Shown: positions 35,869-49,041, numbered from the stretch's first letter. The stretch is DNA of 64,000 nt from Stemphylium vesicarium (GCA_004380135.1 QXCR01000152.1:1-64000), one strand, 5' to 3'. Notes: a model not told the origin generated them from the letters alone. Numbers and translations are program-made.

Positions 35869-35986
35869 CAGACTTGCTATCAGTCAGTTCGATCGGCAGA
35901 CTGAAAACCTAATAAGGCTAGTTTCCGTCCGGGATTTCCTATTTAGGTTTTCAGTCTGTCGATCGAACTGACTGATAGCAAGTCTG
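35869..35986. mobile_element. hAT-type MITE, 118 bp, near-palindromic
   Basis: It is the same family as 16568-16788 (CAGACTTGCTATCAGTCAG ends). The arms are about 48 bp with few mismatches. The exact 8-bp duplication TTGGGGAT lies at 35861-35868 and 35987-35994. Confidence 0.92.
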
Positions 35987-36547
35987 TTGGGGATGCAGCC
36001 TTGCTTTCACGGGACTCTGTCGCTGGTATCAGACCACACTAGGGGCTCTGTGGCAATCGCAATGGAGGTTTACGCGATGAACTTCATGGTTTGTCTTGAA
36101 GATTTCAATCACGAGACTAAAGCATTGGACGACGCTTGAGATGACGTGCCCCATCTCGTCTAACCACTGGATACCAAAATCTTGTCTGAACAGTGACTGA
36201 ATGTAGAAGACCACAGAGACACGAAGTTAGACGAGACAAGCATAGTAGCTTGAGACGGTGTTCACTGCTGTGTTCGTCACTCGCCACCGTGACTACTAGC
36301 ACAAACCAGGGTATGTGGCCCAGTCTACAGTGTCGATCGCTGCACGGGATACTAAGGCTTTTGCGGGAACGTCAAGAGGCCAGCCTAGAAGAGAGGTAGG
36401 GTTGTGAGCTTGGTTCGCGCCACAGGGGAATTGACGCTTAACGAAGCATGCCCATACCTCGAGGACTACCGCGTGTCAACGAACCGGGTCTGGGAACGAC
36501 GGATAAAGAGGCGGTGAGTTACAGGCTTTAGACAAGAGCTAGGGGGG
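35987..36547. other. no gene recognised between two hAT-type elements
   Basis: Overlapping short frames (36029-36302 minus, 36193-36399 plus) have no family resemblance. Composition is balanced and not RIP-mutated. Confidence 0.35.
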
Positions 36548-37419
36548 CAGACTTGCCAACAAACAAGCTGCTTTCAAGCGCTTGGCTTGATAGGCTTGAG
36601 TTGGCTTGGTTCCCCCAAATCAAGCTCCCTATAGTAGATAGTAAGCCAAATCAAGCCGTGATAGAAGGCTTGCTTGATAGGCTTGATAGGCTTGATAGCA
36701 GCGAGCATATGAGCTGCTTATAGGGATGGCTACTTGTTGATTTATATGACGCTTTTAGTGTTGCCGTAGAAGCAATCTAATAATGCTTTCCTAGTGTGGT
36801 AGCTAGCTTAGTAAGCTGCCCGCCACCTTAACGACGTGCTGTAACGGGCTGGGCCTTAGGTCACATGACTAGGCTACTGGCCTAGTCGCTGCCTTCCTTC
36901 TATCACCCCTTCCGCCGGCAGCAGGTGAACCGTGCGCCAACCCAAACAAAAGCAGAATGGCCGCCCACTTCCTCTTCTTCTCTTCATCTCGACTGTAAAT
37001 AGCATCTGGATTAGGTAGCTGGAATATAGTATCTACAGACCGTTCACAGTGTGAGCGCATGTTCAGCGAGCTTGGTGATCTCTTAGAGCCTCACCGACGG
37101 GCTATACAACCTCAACTATTGGCGGCGATATAGTGCGTGAGACGGTGGCGAAAATTTGGCCTAGGCGACGACGAGATGGCGGCAAAGGCAGCATTAACAG
37201 ACGTTGATTTGGACGCTTTGTATGATATAAGCACATAGGATAACAACTACAACACCAAAGATAATTAGGATGTAGGCTATCAAGCCTATCAATCAAGCTT
37301 CAAATCAAGCTATTAAATCTTAGCTTGATAGCCCTTCAAGCCAAGCGCAGTGATTTCCTATCAAGCCTCAAGTCAAGCCGGAGCCCGTGGCTGGCTTGGC
37401 TTGTTTGTTGGCAAGTCTG
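36548..37419 (+). mobile_element. non-autonomous hAT element, 872 bp, with transposase C-terminal remnant
   Basis: Ends are CAGACTTGCCAACAAACAAG and its complement. The exact 8-bp duplication TAGGGGGG lies at 36540-36547 and 37420-37427. At about 37045-37145 the plus strand encodes CERMFSELGDLLEPHRRAI, the hAT dimerisation segment, followed by a stop. It is therefore an internal-deletion derivative of an autonomous hAT. Both subterminal regions are packed with GCTTGATA/TATCAAGC motifs. Confidence 0.92.
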
Positions 37420-37427
37420 TAGGGGGG

Positions 37428-38002
37428 TACATCTTCACCAATCGAGATAGGCTAGCAGCGCATCGACCGTTTATGCATCCGCTGTGGCGTTTGGCAGCGC
37501 GCAAGGGATTAATGAAGGCGAAACATGATGCAAGGGGCCCGCCGGGAACAAGGACCAAGTCGTACCACAAGGAGTATCCAGCATATTGTGGCTGCAGATA
37601 GGTACTCGATTGCAGCGACACGTGTCCTCGTGTGAGACGGGCTGTGTGCATGGAATGTTTAAGTGCGTGGGCTTCGTAAGTGCATCGACCCATAAGGCGA
37701 GCAGAAATGGGGGCCAAAGTGGCGGACCGCTTGACTTGTTGGGACCTCCATGGGGCTCACTCTAGCTCGGTCCGCCCCAATACGCGCTTTTGAATTTAGG
37801 CACAGGCGCCTATACGCTCAGGCCTCCCAGAGGTTGGCGCACGAAAAACCCGAGGTTGGTGCTTAACGAAGGGTCGCACCGCATCTCAATGATACGTCTG
37901 TTGATGACTTGGTGCTTACTGCGGCATCCCATTCTGACGAGCTTGAGCAATATATACTTGTCAGTTCTAGTACAGCGTCTGTCCTTTCCTAACAGCGTCA
38001 CC
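37428..38002. other. upstream region of the 38003 gene
   Basis: Frames at 37350-37717 partly cover the hAT end and resemble nothing known. A TATA-like CAATATATAC near 37948 lies about 50 bp before the ATG at 38003. Confidence 0.4.
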
Positions 38003-38859
38003 ATGAGCGTTCCACGGTAACATCATCATTTCCCTTACTAATCCCACTCTTGCTAATCTCTCACAGTAAAACAACACTCCTTGGTCTTCCACAGAAACTC
38101 CGCGACGAGATATACCGGATTTTATTGCAACAAGACAAGCCCTTGCAGTACCTACCTGTCAGTGGGCAGGAAGGGCGCAAAGCTGGGTTCTACACATCAG
38201 CAGACAATCCCAACGAATATAATCAGATCAAATACGTTAATCGGCAGTTGTGGAGAGAGACTGCGGGACTGGAAATTAAACACAACGACATCCTGTTCTG
38301 CGAGCAACCAGAAGGGGAGGGCCTGACCTTCTTGTTTGACTTCTTGAAGAATTCACACGAAGAATGGAGATCGCGGCTTCGAAACATTTACGTTCGCTCC
38401 AATAAAGCAGGGGGGTACGTCAATGGTGGAAGCGAATACGAGATAAACATAACAGCGACGGACGAGGCCCTCATTGGCGTATACAAGTTCTGTCGGGCTC
38501 ACCCTAAAATGACTGTCTTTATGATAGTGTCCGAATTCGGAAGCCAAATGACGGCTTCACAATTCCTTTACTGCGCATGCTGTCTGTATACCTCGAGCCG
38601 TAAAGATATTCCAGCCGAGCTCAAGTTCATGGCCGAACATAGGGTCCGACAGGGACATCCTCTTGATCTCGATTGGGGCCTAGGTGATCAGACACCGATG
38701 AACTGGAGATTGTACCCAGATGGATACTTTGAGAAGTGCAGATTACGGAAACAGATTAAGGAAAAGAGTACGGATAGTACGGACTGGCCAGCTCTGGCGC
38801 CACGTGAGAAGGAGTTGGTACCGTTTGTACAATCATTGTATGATACAGGATTAGGATAA
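38003..38859 (+). CDS. hypothetical protein with F-box/2EXR-like N-terminus, two exons
   Basis: The coding sequence is join(38003..38016, 38067..38859), 807 nt, 268 residues. The tiny first exon encodes MSVP plus the split Arg. The 50-bp intron has GTAACA, a GCTAAT branch and CACAG. The N-terminus (RKTTLLGLPQKLRDEIYRIL) has the LP-x-LR-x-x-IY motif of fungal F-box-like or 2EXR-type proteins, which are usually of unknown function. The rest (IKYVNRQLWRETAGLEIKHN, then LRNIYVRSN) fits the same broad group, in which VN+QLR-x-E-type helices follow. There is no signal peptide or membrane segment. It is intact and free of RIP although it sits between transposons. Confidence 0.8.
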
Positions 38860-39574
38860 TCGCACGAGTGTGATGGATCAATGCGGCAGTCATAGTGCTA
38901 AGGCACACAATGTTCTTAAAGATGCAACATGTTTACTGGATATCCTACGCGTAATCCACTAAAGTCCATTCTTGTGAGCCGGAAAACCCCATGTACGGGA
39001 GTCAACCACTGAAAGGGTAAGGATGGTACCTTTTCCGACAAGATGCTGTCCCTGACTGGCTGCTTCCGGAACACAAGTTTTCTCCGTTTGGATGGAGAGA
39101 CTTTACTCCTGGACCCGGAGGCTAGTACTCCACTGTCCACGCTCTGTGATATTCATACCCATTCGGAAAATTCATGGGCGCGTCATCAAACTGCTGGTCT
39201 TTATAAAATCGATTGTAGTCTCGCCACACACAGGCATCGCAGGCGCACTCTCGCCGTCACCCCTAACTGCGCAATCATCGGTACAACCATTCTTGTCCGT
39301 GAGTTGAGGGTATCCGCCAGACCAGGTCTCCTTGTCCGGATATCTCGGATCTGTGAGGGGGCGTTATAGGATCTTTTCCCGTTGCGGTCGTATCCCTCAG
39401 CACGTGACGTGCGAATGGACTGGAATGAGCCCGGGTTGCAGGGGTCAACGGCATTGCTTTGTGGACCGGCCCATACTGCCCACACATAAGAGCCTTTGCG
39501 ACCGTAAAGAATCTATATCGAATTCTTGGGCGTCTCACTACTTTGTGCTAATCCTAGCGTCCTCTTATACTTTC
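38860..39574. other. intergenic, no gene recognised
   Basis: Several overlapping frames of 60-108 codons (39043-39369 plus, 39201-39538 minus) overlap one another and resemble no family. The 3' end of the 38003 gene lies at the left and the Copia LTR starts at 39575. Confidence 0.4.
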
Positions 39575-39713
39575 TGTCAGCCTTGGCACCTTGTTCCCGT
39601 GATCATGTATTACTTGCTGATCTAGAATGCTCTAGAAACTCCACTCATGTATATAATCGCTCTGTGTAGCTCTCTCAATTGAATAACTTTCTCTCTCCTC
39701 TTCTCTGTTCCCA
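39575..39713 (+). repeat. 5' LTR of the outer Copia
   Basis: This is 139 bp, TGTCAGCC to TTCCCA, and is not RIP-mutated. It differs from the right LTR by scattered transitions. Confidence 0.85.
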
Positions 39714-42700
39714 GTTATAAGCCTGGTATCCCCGTAATAGGCTGCGATATTTAAACGAGATTGTTTACTCTGTTTATATAGTTTACGTTGCTAGATACGT
39801 TATTCTTATGTCTAGTTATAGCGTTAAAATAAGGTGTCTTACGCTATCTTTTTAAGATCTACTCTTACGTCTTTTAAGATCTACTCTCACAGCCTTTGAG
39901 ATCTATTCTCGAAGCTTCTCTACCGCTTAGTAAGGCAGCTCGTTCGCTGTAATGGCATCCATAAGCGCTCTGGACGACCAAGTCGTTAGTCGCGCATTGA
40001 TTATCCTCGAGAATTAGAGCGATTAGAAGCTCTAGTATTCTATAAAGAAGTAGTTTACTACTATTAAAGGCGTGTAGGAATACTATAATCCTTCTATAAA
40101 TAAGCTACCTCTAACTATTAATAATAAGTTATTAGACTCTACTTTAGATAGTGCGTAAAGGAGATAAGAAATTAAGATAAATATTTAAAGAGTAACCCTA
40201 AAGGCTATTAGCGAGATTAACTTTAAGAGTATAAGAATAGTAGCTTAATTAAAGCTATACCTTATCGCTAATCTTAATCTAGACGTACGTTTACGTCTTA
40301 AAACACTCTAGAATCACTTTTAGATTACTAATTAATAGTAAATCCTAGAGCTATTAGCATAGTACTCTACTATTCAGCAGAAGCGGAAAAATTAGAACGT
40401 GGACACGTGGCTAAACAAATATTCTCGCATCACGTCTCTCTGCTAATTAGAGGATATGGCCGAGATAAAAGGGACACGTCTATAGTGGGCCTTTATACAA
40501 GCTATTAAAGCCTAAGGAGACGCTAACTAGTCTAACTAGCATTTTACTCTAATAATTAGCTATAAGGAGGATAATAAGGTCCCTCTAACACTTAAAGCCT
40601 TAATTAATTAATACTAATAATAGATCGCGATAAAGCGTACTCACACGAGGACTCTTAGTAGCTTTGTAGCCTAGAATAGTACGCAGGCTACTCTAGCTAT
40701 TACTAATCTAAGGCTAAATAACCGTTTAAAATGCGTCTATAGCTGCTATTATAACACCTTAGAGTGCTATACTCTAAACCTAATAGTAGAAGGCCGTCCT
40801 AAGAGTTACTAACTAAGTAAAATAACTATTTATATAATTTATATAGCTTTTAAGGATTATAAGCTTTTAAAAAGAATTAAAAAGCTCTATAAGAATAATA
40901 ACGTCTAATAAACGTTTAATATAGTATAAAACTATAATTAATCTAAGAAGGCATTTAAGAATAAGGCTAAAAATTAGACTAAGAGATCTATACTAGAATT
41001 AGGAGGCCGTTAACCTTATACTAATTAAATTAATAATAATAACTTAAATAGAGACTATTACGTAAATATTACGTTTTATATAGTATAGATTATAATACTA
41101 AAAGGTAATACTCTACTTAATAGATAGATTATAGACCTTAGTTCTAACGTCTATATCTATAATATAACTTATTTTAACTAGCGTAAGACGTCTAATACTA
41201 GACCTATAGACGTTATCCTCGTAGGCGCAACTAGCTATTAGGTTGCCGCCTAGGGGGAGGTAATTATTAACGTTAAATAAGGTAATTAGAAAAAGGATAT
41301 CCTTCTAACGCATGTCGCGTACGTACTAGGTTTTCTCACGAACCTATTCGCTCTTGGACGATGCCGACGCTCAGGCATCTATTTCGATTTAGGGCGCAAC
41401 ATCCTCTACAAAGAGAGGATCTCCAATGTTGTAGCCAACCTCGACTACAGTCATGGTCACTAGCTGCTCGATGCAAAGGAGGCTGATCGCCCTCCTCATG
41501 AGCTTCTCAGCATGGCTGTACGATCCAGCCAGGAGAAGTCTCCTCAGACTGTCACTGCGATGCGAGCGCATCAGCTTCTCGGGCACCCAAGCTATTAGGC
41601 ACTTAAACACCTTTAAGATACTACTACTAGCCTTAAGATAGGTATAAATAGAAAAAGAGATCTATAGACTAATAACTACGTCTCGTGTATTTAGGGTAAG
41701 ATAAAGGAAGACATTAGCTACTATCTTTATATAGATTAAGCGTATTAACTATTCTATTATATCTCTATTAATATTATCTAACTTTAGAAGCGTAGAGATA
41801 ACTATTATAATAGTAACGTATAGGCATTATATATAGTTTATAAATATACTAAGTTCTATAAGATTTGTACTCTTAGGAATCGACATAAGGCTACGGTCGT
41901 TCCTGCTCTTATTTGGCTTGTCAACAAGATAGAGCGAGTATATGGCTACCAGGTAGCTATAGTCTTCATGGACGGAGACGTTGCCTATGGCAGAGCTGAG
42001 GCTAACCTCGGTTCCTCTGCTCAAGAAGAGCTAGCATCAGCGGGTATCAAGGTAGAGATGAGATCACCTGATACTCCAGCACAGCTGGGGGGTGCGGAGA
42101 GAGCTGGGGCTGTTATTGTTACAGTCGCCAGAGTCATTCGTATCCATGCTAGCCTGCCCAAGGCACTGGCAAATGAGCTCATCTGTACTGCAGTTAGACT
42201 GCTCAACGTCACTCCAACGAAAGCTCTTGGATGGCGTACACTATAGGAGATGGTTACTAGCATTAGACTAGACCTCTCACGACTACACGTTATTAGAAGC
42301 CGTAGATTCTTACTTAATAAGTATTTACTAAAGGTAGATAAACTAGAGAAGCGTACTCTTAAAGAATTCCTTATAGGTTATAACGCTTTAAATATCTATT
42401 AAGTATAGCTATCTTACTTAAATCGCGTTATTCGCGTATAAGACGTACGCTTTATTAATAAGCTTTATAAAGAAAAGTTATTAATACTACTTATAAAGTC
42501 TTAGATTATTAAGACTATCTATATCTCTAAAGAAGAATATAAAGGAGACACTATTATTATAGCTTAGCCTATATAATAATAATAGAAAGTAGTAACTATA
42601 CTTATTAGTATATCTAAAAAGAAGTATAATAGTAATATAATTATTATATCTTAGAGGCCTATTTACTAACTTCTCTTTTTTTCTCTTACTCTTACTATTA

Positions 42701-43627
42701 AAAGATAAGATTAAAGTTCTTCTTCTAATTTAGTAGAATAATAGCTACTATAGAAGTCCTCTACTTTAATTAACCTATCTCTATATAGGACACCTAGGGG
42801 GTAGAATAACTATAAGGACGACGCTAAGATCTATATACTAAATTAACGGCAGAATAATGCTCTGTAGTAACAAGACCCGAATCTCTCGCAGAACAACATT
42901 ATCACTAGCAGACGACGTCGCCAGGCACACTTTCTTAATGCAGCTCCTAACCTCTCTAAATATTGTGCGTTTGCTACTATAATTGCACAAGCGAGTAATG
43001 CTATCTCAGATGCATCACAATCTAGGATTAAGCGTGATCCTACTCGCATCCATCGCGATAATCTTCCTCCTCCACCACGTTATTAGAAAGAGCTAAAATG
43101 TCACGCTCACGGAAAGCAATTCGAAGCTGCTACTATAGTAGAATTTAATAGCTACTAGATAAAGGCTACCTTCGCTAAACTAGATATTATAGTAGACATA
43201 TTAGATACTATACCCTTAATATAGGTATTTACCTATAAATTTAATAAAGATAGATATCTTATTAAATATAAGGCTTAGCTTATCGTTTATAGAGATCTAT
43301 AAGAGTAGTATAGCGATACCTACGCAGCTACTCTTGCTACTTAACTTTTCCAAGCTCTTATAGCTCTTACATGTGCCTTTAACCTTAAGGTAATACAATA
43401 TAATGTGCCGAACGCTTTCCTAAACGCTACCCTAGATCGTGCTCTCTATATAAGAACCCTAGACGGATTCTAGAATAGATATAGCTAGACTCTCTAACTT
43501 TTGCGCGCCCTATATAGCTTAAAGGAAGCTCTACGCTTATAGGCTCTACACTTCTAAGCTTTACTATAAAAGCTTAGCCTATACCCTATTTAAGAGTTCC
43601 TATACCTTTAGATAAATAATTAGATAA

Positions 43628-43812
43628 TGTGGGCGGAGGACAGAAAGGAGAGGACTCGTTGATTATTCTATGGAGTAGAGATGCGTGTTTATATACATGA
43701 GGTATACGTAAGCAGTGGAGTAGTGAAGGTAATCGAAGGTAGTAGAAGGTGCTAGAAGATCCAATAATAGAGTCGGGCTAACGCACAGACACCCTAGCCT
43801 TGCTGGCCAACA
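43628..43812 (-). repeat. 3' LTR of the inner Copia
   Basis: This is 185 bp; on the minus strand it runs TGTTGGCCAGCAAGG to CGCCCACA. CA/TG sites are retained. Confidence 0.9.
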
Positions 43813-43949
43813 CACCCCCCCAGCTTGAGTGGATTGTAGAAACGAAAGCTGAAAGTAAGTGACTTTAAGCTATTGCTCTAGTAATCTCAGCTAGTGTGTG
43901 CTCTTCTAGTACCACCCCCGGAGCTCGTTCAAAACAGTATCCTCCACGT

Positions 43950-46900
43950 TTAGTTAGGTTTTAATTTTCCTGATATATCGCTAAGTCCTAGCTGGCGTAC
44001 AAAGCGAGCGTGCTTCTGACGAGAAAGAATCTTCGTGAGACCGTCAGCTGGCATTTCTGCAGTAGGCTTCCATTCGACCTGCAGTTTGCCTTTAGATATC
44101 TCTTGGCGTATCCAGTGATTGTGTACGTCTACGTGCTTAAGCTTAGTCTGCAGCTTATCAGCTGCCTTAGTCGCAATCAAGACAGTTTGCTGGTTGTCAC
44201 ACCAGAGCGATGGAGTAATCTCTGGGTTAAATTGAATTGCTTGGAAGAAGCGTTGCCACCATTCCATCTCCCCTCCTGCTAGCGAGAGAGATAGCAGCTC
44301 AGCTTCTGTAGTCGACTTTGTGACTGATCGTTGAACTGTTGCTTTCCAATCAATAGGTAGACCGTACAGCTTAAACAGGTATCCTTGAGAACTTCGGCGA
44401 GTGTCTAGCTCATCTGCAAAGGCGGCATCTGATGCGCCATAGAAGAGCGGTTCTGGCTGCATTGCAGCTTGTTCTTGCGTTGAGATGCTCGTGATCCCGT
44501 CTTGTATATCAGCCGAAGCACGAATAGCTAGATGCTTTGTGCCAATTAGATATCTCCACACGTGATAAGCCGCGTAAAGGTGCTTCTGTCCTGGGTTTTG
44601 AAGGTGGCGTGCGAGCACCGAATGGGCTCGCGCAACGTCGGGGCGCGTTGAGGTAGAAATGTAAGCCAGTGAGCCAACTAGCTGCTGGTATTTCTGTGTT
44701 CGAGCCGCGCTTGGTTCTTCTGTTGACGGCGAAAGGTAGTTTTCTTTTAGTGGTACGTCTAGGTATCTTTTATAACGTTGGAGTTTAAAACTCGTCGCAA
44801 TCTTGTTAATAAATGAGTCCTGGATTAAGTAGATAGATCTAGTGATCTCCTCGCGTATCACTTGGATCCCTAGGAACCATTTAAGCTCTCCTAGCTCGCG
44901 GATATCGTACGTGCTAAGTAGCTGCTGCTTAAACACGTTATATGCTCTTATATTTCGCGGATGTACGAGGACGACAATATCGTCTACGTAAAAGAACACG
45001 ATTAAGTGATCGCTCGAGAATAGACAAGAAGCTCCTGGTACTGGCTTTAAGCCAAGTTTCTTTAACGTTGATGACAGCTCCTAGTACCAAAGTAATGGAG
45101 CTTCCTTGAGGCTATAGAGTGCTCGTTGCAGCTTAAGAAGCTCACTAAGCTCGTTAGTAAAGCCTTCGGGTGTTTAGTAGTATATCTTGCGAGGTAGTTT
45201 TGCGTTAAGAAAGGCGTTTAACGCATTAAATTAAAATATCGTAAGGTTAAATGCGGCTGCAATCGCAATAAGAGATTGAAACACTTTCATCGCGAGCGTG
45301 GCGGCATACGTGTCTCCGCACGTTTCTTAAAGATCCTCTCGTATATAAAGGCGTGCCTTAAACTTATATAGATATCCGTCTTTGTTAAATTTATACGTAA
45401 AGACCCACATAAGAGGTAGTATCTCGGCATCTACTATAGTTAAAGTTGCCTCCGTGCGTTTAAAACAGTCTTTTACCTAGCAGCTATTAAGTTCTATTTA
45501 AGCTGCATGGGTGAACTCCGCGCTAAACGGGTGTTTCTTGAGATCTTTCCAGCGCTTTGGCGGTGGTGGAAGCTGATCGCGATGAAGCTTTATCTTCGGT
45601 AGTTCTCCAGCGAGTTTTGATGACAGTGTCGGATTTGCTGCTGCTGCAAAGGCTGCATAGTATGTGGCTAGAGCTTGATTTGGTGGCTTCCTAGCTCTTT
45701 TGCCGGAGATGATGTTGCTGCTGCTAACTTCAGGGTCAGCTTTTCTGGGTGCGTTGTTTCTCCCGCGATCTAGGATATAGTTGTCCGAGCTCGCCCATCC
45801 TCTCGGTAGAGTTGGAGGTGCGTTTTGAGGCTGGCTATAGTGGCTCTCTTGCTGAGGTACTCTAACATGGATAACTGAGCTATCGTCATCCTGGTTAGAC
45901 TGTGTGTCTTCTTGGTCTGATTGGGTCTCGTCGAGCAATTGCTCCTGCGACTGTTGTTCGGCTTCTTGCGCGTCTGTGTGAATGATATTCTCGCTCTCTT
46001 GCTGAAGCTGAGATGGCTCATCCTGCTTATTGCAATCGTGTGTAGTGTGAAGCCGTAGCTGCATCGGCTCAATTAGATCGCTCAGAGTAACCGGTCCTTC
46101 TTGCAGGTAAGGTATATCTAGAACCTTAATGTCTTCTTATATTATAGCCTCTTTTTCTAAGACTAAGTTATCGCTAAAGAGACTATCGCGCTTAAATATT
46201 ACGTCTCGTACGCGAATTACTTAGTCTTTCTTAGGTAGCTAAATGCGAAAGATGTTTATAGAGTCGTATCCGACTAGGTATCTAACAAAGGTGCGGGATT
46301 CGAGCTTATCAGCCTTCTTTAACTTCTTGTTAAGGACGTAAGCTTTGCATCCAATTGGAGCAAAATGAGCAACTAAAGGCTGCTTGCCATGAATAAGCTC
46401 GTATGGCGTCTTCCACTTGATAGCTTTTGTTGGCGTGACATTGGCGATTCGAGCTGCAGTAATGGCTAGCTCATTTGACAGTGACTTTGGTAGCCCCGCC
46501 TGAATTCGAAGCGCTCTGGCTTTTGTGATGATGATATGGCCTGCCTTTTCTGCTTGGCCAAGTTGCTCAGCAGTGTCAGGGGCTCGTAGCTCGATTTTGA
46601 AACCTGTTTGCTTCGCGATTTCATAGAGCTCACGGCCATAGCCTCGCTCACTATCAATCTTGAGTACAACTACGATATAGCCATACTGTCGTTGAATTTT
46701 GTTAATTAATGCTTTTAGAGCTGGCACTACTAGATGTAGTGTCTTATTTATAAGTGTGGCTACTTCATGCCACTTCGAGTACTCGCACACAGCGTGTAGC
46801 AAGTATCGGTCTCCGTTGTAGCAAGTCTCCCCTGTAGGGACAAGTTGCACAAGGTCAATTGCGATCCGATAGAACGGCCTTGTAGCCTGATCTTCGGGCT

Positions 46901-47780
46901 GGCGTCTGCTCACTTGAGCTGTCGATTTCGCTTCGATACAGGTCTCGCATTCCTGTAGTTGAGGCGCTCGAGCATCCGGCTCTAGAGCTATCCCTCGCAC
47001 GTTCTCTTTTAAATGATCAATCGCTTCTTTGCTTGCATGAGCAAACAGCTTATAAGCTTCTTCGTGAGATGCTAGAATCGGGCGTCGATCCTCTCTCGAG
47101 GCTTTGTAGGCTCGTCAGAGAGTTGTAGCGAAGCTACTTAGCGTTGGCCGGTCGTTGTCGTCCACATCGATGATCCAGTGGCCATCTTAGTGCTATAGCA
47201 AGCAAACGACGTTTAACGGATAATTCTAATATATTACATCTCGTCCCAAGTCAAACTATATGCCTACGGCTCGGCATCTCAAGAGGCTTATAACGTTCGT
47301 GAAGAAACCTTCTATAAGGGCAACTTCTATAAGTTAAATCTAGCCCACACCGTGAGGCAGGTTAGTATTAAACGTAACCTTTCCCCAGGCCTGTATAGGC
47401 ACTTTCGATCCTCCTGCAAAGAGAAAATCTTGTTGCTCTGCTTTGCGCGTTTCTGTCCATCCGAAGCGAGTTGAGTTGCAAACGTGGACGTTGGAACCAG
47501 GATCTAGTATCCATTGGTTGATAATCGTGGGTAAAGCATTCTGCTGTACCTGCTGTGGCTGTGTAACGGAGAATGAGCTATGGGCAGCAAAGCTCTGGCT
47601 AGCTGTGCTTAACTCTCTTCCGTCATCCAGCTTTAATGGCTCGCTTCTCTTCGCAATCTTCGTGTTGTCTTGGGTAAGATATTTCTTAATTTTCTCCGCT
47701 TGCGCTGGGCTTTTTAAGGCTTTAGCCACCCTAGCTTCTGCGTCCTTGTTTGGTCAGAAGTTCTTCGGTCTTTTTGGATG
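43950..47780 (-). pseudogene. inner Copia Pol: protease, integrase, RT and RNase H blocks
   Basis: On the minus strand, 47780-47340 gives a protease region with the WILDPGSNVHVCN active-site motif. The segment 47110-46239 gives GAG-pre-integrase and the integrase core (ECETCIEAKSTAQVSRR, then LVQLVPTGETCYNGDRYLLH and LRAPDTAEQLGQAEKAGH). The segment 46072-45498 gives the Gln/Glu/Asp-rich linker ending PPPPKRWKDLKKHPF, and 45490-45010 the damaged RT fingers. The segment 44999-43950 is a clean 349-codon stretch with FFYVDDIVVLVHP (RT active site), PLFYGASDAAFADELDTRR, STTEAELLSLSLAGGEMEWW and MPADGLTKILSRQKH (RNase H and tail). RIP-type stops separate the blocks, so the element is dead although large parts are pristine. 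Confidence 0.85.
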
Positions 47781-48856
47781 ATTCGGAACAAGGTACTAGC
47801 AGTCCTTATACTAGTGTTTGCCTCCGCAGATACACCTTAGTGTTCTTGGTGTTCTCTAATAGCTCTCGCCTAACGATCGTTCTTCTTCTTGATTTAGGCT
47901 CTGTTTTTCGGCGATGCGTAGGCTCGCGAACGTTCCGAGTAATGCTGTAGAAAGACTTATTCGTCGGTAATATAGTCTAAACTAAGCAATATAATCCGCT
48001 AGTAGCTAGATCTCATTTATTCTTCTAGTAGTTTCTTTTAAGATAAGGTCTTAATGCGCTAAGGCGGCCCACTCTAGTGCGACCGTTCTTATAGCTATTA
48101 GAAAATCGTCTTAAGCTTAATGCCCTGTCGTCTTAGGAAGGTCTACTTCCCTACATTAATTCGTAACGTGAATCTATTCGTTAAGCCATTATTCAAGGTT
48201 GCGACCTCGAGGCTTCTCTTGCAGAGCGCGGTACTTAGTTACCAGCTCTCTATTGCGTACAGCTGCTGTGGGTGCAAGCTGCTACTTAAGTGCGATTAGG
48301 CGATCATAAATCTCGTCCTTTCCGTTAATTAGGTAGAGGTGGCGAGTTGCGATCGTTCGGCTTATCTCTATAAGAAGCTCGCCTTCTTTTCGCTTCATAT
48401 TCGCAAATTCTGCTCTCTCAAATCTCCAGTCGTGAAGGAGATCGCTATATATTGCCTACTAGCCTGCGTCTAGCTAGCTAATCGTGGTTACTCTAGCTCT
48501 AACATCGCTAGGCAAAAGTTTTATAGATTTAATAAGCTTTAGTAGCTTATCCTTTAGCTTTAAGATATTATAGTACTTCTAGATACTATTTATAATAGCC
48601 TTTTCTCGTCGTAGCTAGAACTATAACTCTTAATCTGCTAGTTTATCTAGTATAACTGTCACGCGTGTGACTCTTGCGTCGCTAAGTAATATCGTAATTA
48701 ATTAATCGTATAACTAGGTCAAGCTCTTAATACTATAAGGGCTTTAGCAAGATGTGTAAATAGTAATACTAATATTACGGCTATTAAAAATTAGATTTAT
48801 ATAGTAAATAATAAACGTAGTCGTTATTAATTATAGGTGCAATCTAGGCTCATAAC
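47781..48856 (-). pseudogene. inner Copia Gag region, damaged
   Basis: This position between the 5' LTR (48857-49041) and protease should carry Gag. No long frame remains. CA/TG are depleted from about 48500 to 48840 and partly retained elsewhere. A zinc-knuckle remnant just before protease is suspected near 47760 but not convincing. Confidence 0.5.
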
Positions 48857-49041
48857 TATAGGCGGAGGATAGAAAGGAGAGGACTCGTTAATTATTCTAT
48901 GGAGTAGAGATGCGTGTTTATATACATGAGGTATACGTAAGCAGTAGAGTAGTGAAGGTAATCGAAGGTAGTAGAAGGTGCTAGAAGATCCAATAATAGA
49001 GTCGGGCTAACGCACAGACACCCTAGCCTTGCTGGCCAACA
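48857..49041 (-). repeat. 5' LTR of the inner Copia
   Basis: This is 185 bp. Its outer terminus TGTG has become TATA, matching RIP-type change; the rest is nearly identical to the other LTR. Confidence 0.9.

Larger units (their letters stand above)
43628..49041 (-). mobile_element. inner Copia element, minus orientation, inside the RT of the outer Copia
   Basis: The LTRs at 43628-43812 and 48857-49041 (185 bp each) are nearly identical apart from TG/TA and GTTGA/GTTAA-type transitions. The exact 5-bp duplication GATAA lies at 43623-43627 and 49042-49046. A G-rich polypurine tract on the minus strand (CCCCCCC at about 43815 on plus) adjoins the left LTR, so the right LTR is the 5' LTR. It is less RIP-mutated than its host element. 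Confidence 0.93.

Noticed and set aside
39043..39625. Cluster of 70-108 codon ORFs before the outer Copia LTR
   Set aside because: They overlap on both strands with no recognisable domain, and some run into the LTR.
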